From contig CAWJUH010000005.1 of assembly GCA_963846005.1 (NCBI GenBank), positions 124,001-188,000 of the forward strand: a stretch of 64,000 nucleotides of DNA, in the 5' to 3' direction. Shown here piece by piece: positions 34,715-43,687 of the stretch. Position 1 is the stretch's first letter, and each line of letters begins with the position of its first letter. This stretch comes from CAVSUR01 sp963846005 (GTDB taxonomy: Bacteria > Actinomycetota > Actinomycetes > Streptosporangiales > Streptosporangiaceae). A model generated the notes under the pieces. That model worked only from the letters and a program-made list of their open reading frames with translations. It made no database searches and had not been told where the DNA came from. The position numbers were made by a program, and so were the translations under genes.

Positions 34715-36862
34715 CTAGTTGACGTTCAGCGCGTTGTCGTCCTCGAAGAAGTTGGTGTTGTACCCGCCGCCGAGGGTCTCCTTCCCGGTGAACTTGATCG
34801 TGATGGTCTGCCCGATGAAGGAGCTGACCGAGTACGAGTGCTGGACGTACCCGCTGCCCGCGTTCTTGTTGGAGTAGGTCCCCAGCGTGGCCAGCACGGT
34901 CCCGCTGGAGTTCAGCACCTGCGCGGTGAAGGTGTCCGAGGCGGGCTGGCTGGCCGCGTTCGAGTTCACGTACAGCCAGAACGACAAGGTCGCGGTCTTG
35001 CAGCTGGACGGGATCGTGACCGTCTGCGACAGCGTGTCGGTGTGCGCGCCGCCGTAGCCGTCCAGCCAGGCCAGCCACGAGCCGGAGTGCGCGGGCACGC
35101 CCTCCGAGGTGCTGGCCAGCACGCCCGACGTGGAACTCCACGGCGTGATGCTGCCGGTCTCGAAGCCCGGGTTGCCGATCAGCTGGGCCGCCGTGCAGCC
35201 GCCGCCGCTGGACCCGATCGCCCAGGTGAACGAGGCCGAGCCGGACGCGCCGGTGGTGTCGGTGGCCTTGACCGTGACGGAGTAGGTCCCGGCCGTGGTC
35301 GGCGTGCCGGAGATCAGCCCGGTGCCGGCGTTGATCGACAGCCCGGCCGGCAGGCCGGTGGCGCTGTAGGTCAGGGTCTGGCCGGACGCCGAGTCGGTCG
35401 CCGTGATCTGCAGGCTGGCCGCGGTCCCCACGGTCCCGTTCTGGTTGCCCGGGTTGGTGACCGTGACCGTGTTGCCGGTGGCCGAGCCGCTGGTGAAGGC
35501 GGTCACCCCGTCCGGAGTGCCCCAGCCGGTCGGGCCGTCGTAGCCGGTCTCGCCGGTGCACAGGTAGGCCGGCGAGCAGCTGCCGTCGGCGCCCGAGGTG
35601 ACGTCGAACAGGCTGGAGGTGTGCGCGTAGATGTACGACGCCGGGATGCTGCCCGAGGCCGGCGTCCCGCCGAGGGCGTAGGTGGCCGCGATGATCGGGG
35701 AGGCGGCGCTGGTGCCGCCGACCTCCAGCCAGCCGCCCTGGCTGTAGGTGTCGTAGACCGCCACGCCGGTGTTCGGGTCGGCGTCGGCCGCGGTGTCGCC
35801 GACGGTCCGCTTGGCGCAGCCGGTGTCGGTCTGCCAGGACGGCTTGGCGTCGTCGGCGGAGCAGCCCGAGCCGGTGCCCTCGCCGCCGAGCTGCTGCCCC
35901 ACACCGTCTCGGTCCAGCCACGGGCGTTCGACGCGGTGGTCAGCGAGGTGCCGCCGACCGCGGTGACGTAGCGCGAGGCCGCCGGGTACTCCACCCCGTA
36001 GCCGCTGTCGCCGGCGGACGCGGTGACCGCGACGCCCGGGTGGTCGTAGTACTCGGTGTCGTAGGTCGGGTCCGAGGACGACTCGGAGCCGCCGTAGCTG
36101 TTGGACACGAACTTGGCGCCCAGGCTGACCGCCGAGTTGACGGCCGTGCCGAGGTTCGCGGTGGTCGGGCTGTTGGCCTCGACCAGGACGATGTGGCAGT
36201 TCGGGCAGATCGCCGACACCATGTCGACGTCCAGCGACTCCTCCACGTCCCAGCCGGTGCTGCCGGCCGCGGATGGCAGCGGGCTGGCCGCGCCGTTCTG
36301 GTTCACCACCGAGAAGCAGCCGCTGCCGCAGGCCGGCAGCCCCCACGCCGAGCGGTAGGCGGCCAGGTCAGCGGCGGCGTTCGGGTCGTTGTAGGCGTCC
36401 ACCACCGCGACCGTCTGGCCGCTGCCCGCGGTCGAGGACGGCAGCTTGTAGGCGCTTTGCAGGCTGGCTGGGGCCGTAGCCGTCACCGGCCGGCGCCGCG
36501 GCCGGGGCCAGGCTGGCCGCCGAGCGCTGCCTGACGCTGTCGCGGATCAGCGCGTTGCAGGCCATCCGGCCGGGTGTGGTCACCGCCGCGCAGGCCCGCC
36601 GGTAGTCGTGCCGGGCGGCCGCGAGCGCGGCGGCCCGGGCCGCGGCCGAGGGCTTGTGCCGGGGCGCGGTCCTGGCGGCGGCCTGTGCGGTGCCGGCCCG
36701 GGCCGCGTGCGGCCGGGCGGTGGCGGCCTGCGCGGCGCTGGTCGCGGCGAAGCTGAGGCCGGCGAGCGCGAGCGCGCTCGCGGCTAATGCCGGGACGCGC
36801 AGCAGCCCCGCGCGGGCCCGGCGGCGCTGCCGGGCGGGTCGGTGAGCGGCTTGGGAAGGCAA
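34715..36862 (-). CDS. Secreted S53 (sedolisin-like) peptidase with Ig-like and jelly-roll C-terminal domains (two frame breaks)
   Basis: Reading across three frames gives one protein. A signal peptide (LPALAASALALAGLSFAATSAAQA type) and short propeptide come first. The catalytic domain begins LQSAYKLPSSTAGSGQTVAVVDAYNDP and includes WDVEESLDVDMVSAICPNCHIV (Glu and Asp of the sedolisin triad), VTASAGDSGYGVEYPA and GGTSAASPIIAA (Ser). Then come a He_PIG-type Ig-like repeat (GLPAGLSINAGTGLISGTP) and a C-terminal jelly-roll-like domain (NPGFETGSITPW). One extra base near 36476 and one missing base near 35885 break it. Secreted acid protease is the likely role. Confidence 0.82.
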
Positions 36863-37002
36863 GGGCTCCTCCTCGGAAAGGCCCGGATCCGGGCATGCGC
36901 AAGCCTGGCGGGGCCGCGCGGGCAGGGATCCGGGTGACTTGCTGATGCCCTGGTCAGGACACCAATCGGAACATAAGCAGGTCCGGCCGGCCCGTCAATA
37001 AC

Positions 37003-37021
37003 CAATTACCGAGCGTAATTG
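37003..37021. promoter_or_regulatory. Short inverted repeat in the AT-richer gap between peptidase and rpiA
   Basis: CAATTAC (37003-37009) and GTAATTG (37015-37021) are perfect arms with a 5-bp spacer. The surrounding 36863-37160 gap has no gene and is much richer in A/T than its flanks, so it probably contains the divergent promoters of the peptidase and rpiA genes. Confidence 0.4.
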
Positions 37022-37160
37022 CGGCGTTGATTGCCGATCTCGCGCATAAGCGGCGGAAATTCTCGCGGAATGCTACGCACCGCCACCACCGGGCCGGGCG
37101 ACCGCGGCGCAGGCGCCCGTGGCGCCGCGGGACGGCCGGGGGAGTGCCAGACTGGGCGGC

Positions 37161-37802
37161 GTGAATCCTGATCGTGAGAAGCAGGCCGCGGCGCAGGCAG
37201 CCGCCGAATACGTCCGCGACGGCATGCTGGTGGGCCTCGGAACCGGGTCCACCGTGGGGCACCTGCTGCCGCTCCTCGCGGCCCGGCGGCTGTCGATCCG
37301 GTGCGTGGCCACCTCACCGCAGACCCGCGAGGAGGCGTCCCGGCTGGGCCTGGACGTCGAGCCGTTCGCCACCATCGACGGGCTGGACGTGGCCATCGAC
37401 GGCGCCGACCAGGTCGCCCCGGACGGCTGGCTGATCAAGGGCGGCGGCGCCGCGCACACCCGGGAGAAGATCGTGGCCGCCGCGGCGGACCGGTTCGTGG
37501 TCATCGCCGACTCGTCCAAGCCGGTTGCCGCGCTGCGCCCGCCGGTACCGCTGGAGCTGGCCGAGTACGGCCTGCAGGCCACCATGCGGCACCTGGAGCC
37601 GGTGACCCTGCGGGACGTGCCGACCAGCCCGGACGGCGGCGTGATCGCCGACTACGGGGGCGAGATCGGCGACCCGGCCCAGCTGGCCGCGCGGCTGTCG
37701 GCGACCCCGGGCCTGGTCGAGCACGGCCTGTTCCCGCCCGCCCTGGTCAGCGTCGTCCTCATCGCCCGCGGCGACGAGGTACAGGAGCGGGTGCTGAGCT
37801 GA
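37161..37802 (+). CDS. rpiA: Ribose-5-phosphate isomerase A
   Basis: 213 residues. VGLGTGSTVGHLLPLL (phosphate loop), ATSPQTREEASRLGL, DVAIDGADQVAPDGWLIKGGGAAHTREKIVAAAADRFVVIADSSKPV contain all the RpiA hallmarks, including the catalytic Asp pair, Lys and Glu. It interconverts ribose-5-phosphate and ribulose-5-phosphate in the pentose phosphate pathway. GTG 37161 matches family N-termini better than the upstream ATG at 37119. The aldolase gene follows after 61 bp, and gnd and pgi lie convergent downstream. Confidence 0.93.
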   Translation: MNPDREKQAAAQAAAEYVRDGMLVGLGTGSTVGHLLPLLAARRLSIRCVATSPQTREEASRLGLDVEPFATIDGLDVAIDGADQVAPDGWLIKGGGAAHTREKIVAAAADRFVVIADSSKPVAALRPPVPLELAEYGLQATMRHLEPVTLRDVPTSPDGGVIADYGGEIGDPAQLAARLSATPGLVEHGLFPPALVSVVLIARGDEVQERVLS

Positions 37803-37863
37803 CTGTCCTGGCCGCAGCCGGGCAGATCCTGCCCGAGCCAGATTTGAGGATTACGAGGACTAC

Positions 37864-38749
37864 ATGGACGACAGGCAGCTGGAGAAGATCAGGGACGGCC
37901 GGGGATTTTTCGCCGCCCTGGACCAGAGCGGCGGCAGCACCCCCAAGGCGCTGGCTGAGTACGGCGTCGAGCAGGACCGCTACAGCTCGGACGCGGAAAT
38001 GTTCGACCTGGTCCACGCCATGCGGACCCGGGTGCTGACCAGTCCCGCGTTCGACGGCTCGCGCGTGCTGGCCGCGATCTTGTTCGAGCAGACCATGGAA
38101 CGCGAGGTCGGCGGCCTGCCGACGGCGCGCTACCTGTGGGAAGCCCGGAACGTGGTGCCGTTCCTCAAGGTCGACAAGGGCCTCGCCGCAGAGCAGGACG
38201 GCGTGCAGCTCATGAAGCCCATCGACACCCTCGATGACCTGCTGGAGCGGGCCGGCGCACCAGATCTTCGGGACCAAGATGCGGTCGGTGATCTCCGATG
38301 CCGACGAGGCGGGGATCGCCGCGATCGTCGCCCAGCAGTTCGACTACGCCGCCCGGATCCGCGCCGCAGGCCTGGTCCCGATCCTCGAGCCCGAGGTCAG
38401 CATCTCCAGCCCGCACAAGGAGCAGGCCGAGACGATGCTGCACGATGCCATCGCCGCCCACCTCAAGGACCTGCCGGCCGGCGCCCTGGTGATGCTGAAG
38501 CTCACCATCCCGGCCGAGCCGGGCCGCTACGGCGACCTGGCGGCCGATCCGCGCGTGCTGCGGGTCGTCGCCTTGTCCGGTGGCTACAGCCGGGACGAGG
38601 CCTGCACCCTGCTCGCGCGCGACCACACCCTGATCGCCAGCTTCTCCCGCGCCCTGCTGGAGGGCCTGACCGAGAGCCAGACCGACGACCAGTTCAACGC
38701 CACCCTGGAGTCCTCCATCGAGCAGATCTACCAGGCATCCGTGGCTTAA
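37864..38749 (+). CDS. Class I fructose-bisphosphate aldolase (frame break near 38252)
   Basis: The first frame, MDDRQLEKIRDGRGFFAALDQSGGSTPKALAEYG through VPFLKVDKGLAAEQDGVQLMKPI, is a standard bacterial class I aldolase start. At 38251-38256 the homology moves to the next frame (HQIFGTKMRSVISDADEAGI, VPILEPEVSISSPHKEQAE, LMLKLTIPAEPGRY) and ends at 38749. One extra base, probably in GCCGGCG, explains it; the corrected length of ~294 residues is normal. ATG 37864 has GAGGAC just upstream. It works with rpiA, gnd and pgi in central sugar metabolism. Confidence 0.85.
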
Positions 38750-38829
38750 CCGCCTGCGGCTACCAGCGCTGCGCAGCTGAGCCGCAGCGCGAGGGCCTTA
38801 TGGCCCGAGCGACCGGCGGCGCGGGGGAT

Positions 38830-38850
38830 CCCGGGGGGCCGTCCCCCGGG
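38830..38850. terminator. Hairpin between convergent aldolase and gnd genes
   Basis: CCCGGGGG and CCCCCGGG arms enclose a 5-nt loop. It sits in the 110-bp gap between the two converging stops, so it could end transcription from both sides. No T-run follows, which is usual in GC-rich actinobacteria. Confidence 0.55.
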
Positions 38851-38859
38851 GCAACACCG

Positions 38860-39906
38860 CTAGTCGGCCTGCTCGGCGTGGCCGCCGAACTCGCTGCGCA
38901 TCGCCGACAGCACCTTGTCGGTGAACAGGCCGAGCTGGCGGGATTCGAACCGCTGGATCAGCGCCGCGGTGATGACGGGGGCCGGGATGCCCTCGTCAAC
39001 TGCGGCCATCACGGTCCACCGGCCCTCGCCGGAGTCCGAGACACGCCCGGCGAACTTGTCCAGCTGCGGCGACCGGGCCAGTGCGTCCGCGGTCAGGTCG
39101 AGCAGCCAGGAACTGATGACCGAGCCGCGGCGCCAGACCTCGGCCACCTCGGCCACGTCGATGTCGTACGGGTAGTCCTCCGGATTGCGCAGCGGCGCCG
39201 TCTCCGCGTCGGCCGGGTGCTGCTTTTGCCGCTGCTGCTCCGCGCCGATGTCGGCGTGCTCGATGATGCTCAGGCCCTCGGCGAGGGCGGCCATCATCCC
39301 GTACTCGATCCCGTTGTGCACCATCTTGACGAAGTGCCCGGCGCCAGCGGGACCGCAGTGCAAGTAGCCCTGCGGGGCCGTGCCGCCTTCCTTCTTGCGG
39401 CCGGGCGTCGGCTCGGCGGTGCCTTCGCCCGGGGCGATGGTCTTGAAGATCGGGTCCAGCCGCTCGACCGGCTCGTCCTCGCCGCCGATCATCAGGCAGT
39501 AGCCGCGATCCAGCCCGAACACCCCGCCGGAGGTGCCGCAGTCCAGATAGTGCAGCTTCCTGGGGGCCAGCTGCGTGGCCCGGGCGATGTCGTCGCGGTA
39601 ATAGGAATTGCCGCCGTCGATCACCGTGTCGCCCGGCTCGAGCAGGCCGGTCAGCTCGTCCAGCGCCTTGTCGGTGACAGCGGCCGGCAGCATCAGCCAG
39701 ACGGCCCGCGGCTGGTCCAGCTTGGACACGAGTTCCTGCAGCGAGCTGGCCCCGGTGGCGCCCTCGCCCTCGAGCCCGCGGACCGATTCCGAGTTGACGT
39801 CGTAGACGACGCAGCGGTGCCCGTCGCGCATCAGCCGCCGGACGAGGTTGGCCCCCATCCGGCCGAGGCCCACCATCCCCAGCTGCATGGGCGTGTCAGT
39901 TGCCAT
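38860..39906 (-). CDS. gnd: 6-phosphogluconate dehydrogenase (decarboxylating), short form
   Basis: 348 residues. LGMVGLGRMGANLVRRL is the NAD(P) motif, VIDGGNSYYRDD and LDCGTSGGVFGLDRGYCLMIGG bind substrate, and GPAGAGHFVKMVHNGIEYGMM holds the catalytic Lys and following residues. It is the short GndA/YqeC type rather than the ~470-residue form. It oxidises 6-phosphogluconate to ribulose-5-phosphate and CO2. ATG 39906 has AAGGAGA 7 nt upstream, well inside the longer open frame. pgi precedes it by 35 bp on the same strand, so they are likely co-transcribed. Confidence 0.93.
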   Translation of the reverse strand: MATDTPMQLGMVGLGRMGANLVRRLMRDGHRCVVYDVNSESVRGLEGEGATGASSLQELVSKLDQPRAVWLMLPAAVTDKALDELTGLLEPGDTVIDGGNSYYRDDIARATQLAPRKLHYLDCGTSGGVFGLDRGYCLMIGGEDEPVERLDPIFKTIAPGEGTAEPTPGRKKEGGTAPQGYLHCGPAGAGHFVKMVHNGIEYGMMAALAEGLSIIEHADIGAEQQRQKQHPADAETAPLRNPEDYPYDIDVAEVAEVWRRGSVISSWLLDLTADALARSPQLDKFAGRVSDSGEGRWTVMAAVDEGIPAPVITAALIQRFESRQLGLFTDKVLSAMRSEFGGHAEQAD

Positions 39907-39941
39907 CTGCGTTCTCCTTCTGGTTCGGGCCTGCGGAGCGG

Positions 39942-41576
39942 TCAGTGTGCGCGCTTGAGAGCGCGGTAGCGCCGGATCAGCGCGTTGGTGGACGGATCGT
40001 GGCCGAGCTGCGGCTCGGCCTCGCTGGTCAGCTCGGGGATGATCGCCGCGGCCAGCACCTTGCCGAGCTCGACGCCCCACTGGTCGAAGGAGTCGATGTC
40101 CCAGATCGTGCCCTGGGTGAAAACGCTGTGCTCATACAGCGCCACCAGCGCGCCGAGCAGCCGCGGCGTCAGCACCTTCGCCAGCAGCGTGCTGGTCGGG
40201 CGGTTGCCCTCCATCACCCGGTGCGGCACCACCGGCGCCGGGGTCCCCTCGGCCTGCACCTGCGCCTCGGTCTTGCCGAAAGCCAGTGCCTGCGCCTGCG
40301 CGAACACGTTCGAGGACAGGATGTCGTGGTGGTCGCCGAGCGGGTTGAGGGCCTGGCCGAAGCCGATCAGGTCGGCCGGGATGAGCATGGTGCCCTGGTG
40401 GATGAGCTGGTAGAAGCTGTGCTGGCCGTTGGTGCCCGGCTCGCCCCAGTAGACCGCGCCGGTGTCGTAGTCGACGTGCGCCCCGTCCAGCGTCACGTGC
40501 TTGCCGTTGGACTCCATCGTCAGCTGCTGCAGGTAGGCGGGGAAGCGCTTGAGGTACTGGTCGTAGGGCAGCACGGCCGCGGTCTGGGCGCCGAAGAAGT
40601 CGCGGTACCACACCGCGAGCAGGCCCATCAGGGCCGGCAGGTTGCGGTCCAGCGGCGTGGTGCGAAAGTGCTCGTCCATGTCATGGAAGCCCGCCAGCAG
40701 CTCGGCGAACCCGTCCGGGCCGAGCGCGAGCATGGTCGACAGCCCGATGGCCGAGTCCATCGAGTACCGGCCGCCGACCCAGTCCCAGAACCCGAACATG
40801 TTCGCGGTGTCGATGCCGAACGCCGACACCTTCTCGGCGTTTGTCGACACGGCGACAAAGTGCCGGGCCACCGCGTCCGGCGAGCCCAGCTCGCCCACCA
40901 CCCAGTCCCGCGCCGAGTGCGCGTTGGTGAGCGTCTCCAGCGTGCCGAAGGTCTTGGAGGAGATGATGAACAGCGTCTCGCCGGCCGCCAGGTCCCGGGT
41001 GGCCTCGACGAAGTCGGTGGAGTCCACGTTGGAGACGAACCGGAAGGTCAGGTCGCGCCGGGTGTAGAAGCGCAGCGCCTCGTAGGCCATCACCGGGCCC
41101 AGATCCGAGCCGCCGATGCCGATGTTGACGATGTTGCGGATCGGTTGGCCGGTGTAGCCCTTCCACTCGCCGGACCGGACCTGGCGCGCGAACGCCGCCA
41201 TCCGGTCCAGCACCTCGTGCACCTGGGCGACCACGTCGGTGCCGTCCACCACCAGCGAGCTGCCGCGCGGCATCCGCAGCGCCACGTGCAGCACCGCGCG
41301 GTCCTCCGACACGTTGATCCGCTGGCCGCCGAACATCGCGTCGCGGCGGGCCTCCAGGTCGCTTTCTGCGGCCAGCTGCAGCAGCAGTTCCAGGGTCTGG
41401 CCGGTGATCCGGTTCTTGGAGTAGTCCAGGTACAGCCCGGCGCCCTCGGCGCTCATCCGCTCAGCCCGGCCGGGGTCCTCGGCGAACAGCTCGCGCAGGT
41501 GCCGGCCCTCGATCTCGGCGTGGTGCTGCTCCAGCGCCTTCCAGGCCGGGCGCTCGCGCAGCGGGGTGGTCGGCAT
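39942..41576 (-). CDS. pgi: Glucose-6-phosphate isomerase
   Basis: 544 residues, typical length. GQPIRNIVNIGIGGSDLGPVM, FIISSKTFGTLETLTNA, FGFWDWVGGRYSMDSAIGL (PGI signature), VWYRDFFGAQTAAVLPYDQYLKRFPAYLQQL, GEPGTNGQHSFYQLIHQG (catalytic His region) and FDQWGVELGK near the end are all present. It interconverts glucose-6-phosphate and fructose-6-phosphate. ATG 41576 has GGAGGT 6 nt upstream. It heads a pgi-gnd unit facing rpiA and the aldolase gene. Confidence 0.95.
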   Translation of the reverse strand: MPTTPLRERPAWKALEQHHAEIEGRHLRELFAEDPGRAERMSAEGAGLYLDYSKNRITGQTLELLLQLAAESDLEARRDAMFGGQRINVSEDRAVLHVALRMPRGSSLVVDGTDVVAQVHEVLDRMAAFARQVRSGEWKGYTGQPIRNIVNIGIGGSDLGPVMAYEALRFYTRRDLTFRFVSNVDSTDFVEATRDLAAGETLFIISSKTFGTLETLTNAHSARDWVVGELGSPDAVARHFVAVSTNAEKVSAFGIDTANMFGFWDWVGGRYSMDSAIGLSTMLALGPDGFAELLAGFHDMDEHFRTTPLDRNLPALMGLLAVWYRDFFGAQTAAVLPYDQYLKRFPAYLQQLTMESNGKHVTLDGAHVDYDTGAVYWGEPGTNGQHSFYQLIHQGTMLIPADLIGFGQALNPLGDHHDILSSNVFAQAQALAFGKTEAQVQAEGTPAPVVPHRVMEGNRPTSTLLAKVLTPRLLGALVALYEHSVFTQGTIWDIDSFDQWGVELGKVLAAAIIPELTSEAEPQLGHDPSTNALIRRYRALKRAH

Positions 41577-41710
41577 CGGCTACCTCCAGCGGTATCGGCT
41601 CGTCGCGATCTCAAGGCTGCCCAGCCATTGTTTACCGCAGCCCGGTCCGCGGCACACGCTCCGGGCCGGCCCGGCGGAAGAAAGCGGCGCGGCGGCCGGT
41701 TGCCGGTTAC

Positions 41711-42724
41711 GTGATAGACGTTCCGATGTCGGTTCTGGACCTGGCCCCGGTGGAAGCGGGCACCGCGGCGGGGCAGGCGCTCGCGGCCACCACCGAGTTG
41801 GCCCGCCGGGCCGAGGAGCTGGGCTACCGGCGGTTCTGGGTCGCCGAGCACCACAACATGCCCGGCATTGCCAGCTCGGCCCCGGCCGTGCTGATCGCCC
41901 ACCTGGCCGCGGCGACCTCGGCGATCCGGGTCGGCTCGGGCGGGGTGATGCTGCCGAACCACGCCCCGCTGGTGGTGGCCGAGCAGTTCGGCACCCTGGA
42001 GGCGCTGCACCCGGGCCGGATCGACCTCGGCATCGGCCGGGCACCCGGCACCGACCAGCGCACCGCCCTCGCGCTGCGCCGCACCATGGAGGGGCTGAAC
42101 GCCGAGCAGTTCCCGGCCGAGCTTGGCCTGCTGATCCGCTTGTTCACCGGGGCCGACCCGTCGGTGCCGATCGTGGCGACGCCGGGCCGCGGCGACATGC
42201 CCGCCATCTGGCTGCTCGGCTCCAGCGGGTACAGCGCGCAGCTGGCCGGCCTGCTCGGCCTGCCGTTCTGCTTCGCGCACCACTTCAGCCCGGCTAACAC
42301 CGAGCCCGCGGTGGCGCTGTACCGGCAGTCGTTCCAGCCCTCGGCGGTGCTGGAGCAGCCGCACGCCATGGTCGCCGTGCAGGGAGTCTGCGCCGACACC
42401 GACGAGCGGGCGCAGTGGCTAGCCCGCCCGGCCGCGCTGTCACAGCTGCGGCAGCGGGCCGGGCTGACCGCGGCGCTGCCGGCCCCGGAGGAAGCCGCCG
42501 CTTACCCCTACACCGACGCCGAGCGCGAGCACATCGACCAGCGGTTGGCGGTCCAGGCCGTCGGGTCGCCGGAGACGGTCCGGGCGCGGCTGACCGGCCT
42601 GCTGGGCCGGACCGGCGCGGACGAGCTGATGCTGACCGCGATGGTGTACGACATCGGCGCGAGGATCCGCTCGTTCGAGCTGATCGCCGGGAAGGTGGCG
42701 GGCGGGCTGCGCGGTGCTGCCTGA
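41711..42724 (+). CDS. LLM class flavin-dependent oxidoreductase (luciferase-like)
   Basis: About 337 residues. PMSVLDLAPVEAG, ELGYRRFWVAEHHNMPGIASSAPAVLIAHLAAATSAIRVGSGGVMLPNHAPLVVAEQFGTLEALHPGRIDLGIGRAPG matches the group of bacterial-luciferase-like monooxygenases that carry this exact AEHHN and GRAPG pattern. They use reduced flavin; substrates of this subgroup are not known. GTG 41711 or ATG 41726 may be the start; no ribosome site is clear, so a leaderless message is possible. Its TGA is the first of seven TGAs in a 16-bp tandem array. Confidence 0.87.
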   Translation: MIDVPMSVLDLAPVEAGTAAGQALAATTELARRAEELGYRRFWVAEHHNMPGIASSAPAVLIAHLAAATSAIRVGSGGVMLPNHAPLVVAEQFGTLEALHPGRIDLGIGRAPGTDQRTALALRRTMEGLNAEQFPAELGLLIRLFTGADPSVPIVATPGRGDMPAIWLLGSSGYSAQLAGLLGLPFCFAHHFSPANTEPAVALYRQSFQPSAVLEQPHAMVAVQGVCADTDERAQWLARPAALSQLRQRAGLTAALPAPEEAAAYPYTDAEREHIDQRLAVQAVGSPETVRARLTGLLGRTGADELMLTAMVYDIGARIRSFELIAGKVAGGLRGAA

Positions 42725-42827
42725 GTCCAGTGCTGCCTGAGTCCAGTGCTGCCTGAGTCCAGTGCTGCCTGAGTCCCGGGCTGCCTGAGTCCCGGGCTGC
42801 CTGAGTCCCGGGCTGCCTGAGTCCCGG
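42712..42827 (+). repeat. 16-bp tandem array carrying the gene's stop codon (seven TGAs)
   Basis: TGA recurs at 42722, 42738, 42754, 42770, 42786, 42802 and 42818, exactly every 16 bp. Early units read TGCTGCCTGAGTCCAG and later ones GCTGCCTGAGTCCCGG. The first TGA is the oxidoreductase stop. With a 16-bp period the stops fall in all three frames in turn. Confidence 0.95.
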
Positions 42828-42857
42828 GCGGTTCCGCCTGAGCAGCACAGCGGGCGG

Positions 42858-43080
42858 CTACCAGGGCGTGACCAGCTCGCCGCGCAGCAAGCCCATCAGC
42901 AGGCCGTCGTGGAAGCTGCCGTCCGGGCCGCTCTCGTACTGGCGCATGACCGTGACCGGCCGGCTCGGCCCGGATGGCGCGCAGCGCCGGGACATCGGCG
43001 GGCCCGCCCGGCCGCAGCGTGACGCGCGGCCCGGTGAGCACCGGCCGGGCGGCGCTGGCCGGCCCGGCCTCGTCAGGCAT
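42858..43080 (-). pseudogene. GNAT acetyltransferase remnant with internal deletion
   Basis: The start (MPDEAGPASAARPVLTGP, then VTLRPGGPADVPALRAIRAEP) is the beginning of an aminoglycoside-acetyltransferase-like GNAT protein. It is joined directly, in another frame, to the usual ending RPVTVMRQYESGPDGSFHDGLLMGLL. The central ~100 codons that make the acetyl-CoA site (a V-x-x-x-x-Q/R-GxGxA type motif) are missing. ATG 43080 overlaps the stop of the upstream gene. It should be non-functional. Confidence 0.7.
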
Positions 43081-43606
43081 ACTCGGCGTCCGGCTCGGCG
43101 CCGGGCTCACCGCCCGGCCGGGCATCGGGCTCACTGCCCGGCCGGGCGCCGGGCTCACCGCCCGGTCCGGCGGACCCCAGGCCGAGCGCGCGGAGGTGCG
43201 CCAGCAGCCGGGCGTGCGCGGCGAGCAGGTCCCGCGCCTGCCCGGCGGGCATCTCGCCGTACTCGGCCAGTTCCCCGATCGCCCGCGGCAGGTCCGCCAC
43301 CACGGCGAACATCGCCTGCACCAGCATGGCGGGCCGGCGAGACCCCTCGAGGTCGCGGTCGGCGCGGTCGATCACCTCGGCGCGGACCAGCCGGTCAGCC
43401 GTCTGCTGGTCGCAGCCGAGCCCGGCCTCGATCAGGTCGCTCCACCGGCGGCCGATCCGCCGCAGTCCGGTCCACGACCGGTACCCCGCGAAGATCGACT
43501 CCCACTGCCGGGTGATGAACTCGGCCCAGCCGAGCGTCTCGATGTCGTCGGCATCGTGGTCGTACACCAGGCCACAGTAAAGCCCGCCGCCGCCCGCAGC
43601 CGCCAC
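43073..43606 (-). CDS. Protein of unknown function with repeat-encoded acidic tail
   Basis: 177 residues. A helical core, VYDHDADDIETLGWAEFITRQWESIFAGYRSWTGL then IGRRWSDLIEAGLG, and EMPAGQARDLLAAHARLLAHLRALGLG, is followed by a Gly/Glu/Pro/Ala tail (GARPGSEPDARPGGEPGAEPDAE) built from short nucleotide repeats. Not recognised. GTG 43606 has AGGAG 9 nt upstream; GTG 43567 would remove a glycine-rich start. The tail repeats vary in length and may differ between strains. Confidence 0.6.
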   Translation of the reverse strand: MAAAGGGGLYCGLVYDHDADDIETLGWAEFITRQWESIFAGYRSWTGLRRIGRRWSDLIEAGLGCDQQTADRLVRAEVIDRADRDLEGSRRPAMLVQAMFAVVADLPRAIGELAEYGEMPAGQARDLLAAHARLLAHLRALGLGSAGPGGEPGARPGSEPDARPGGEPGAEPDAEYA

Positions 43607-43687
43607 CGCGGCCGCTCCTGACCGCAGCCGCGACCGCGACCGCTCCTGACCGCGGCCGCGGGCAGCGGGCCGGCGGATTTGCCCGCG

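Noticed and set aside
38934..38954. GGTTCGAATCCCG-like tRNA T-arm sequence on the minus strand
   Set aside because: It lies inside gnd (encoding QRFESRQ) and no acceptor stem, D-arm or anticodon arm surrounds it; a chance match.
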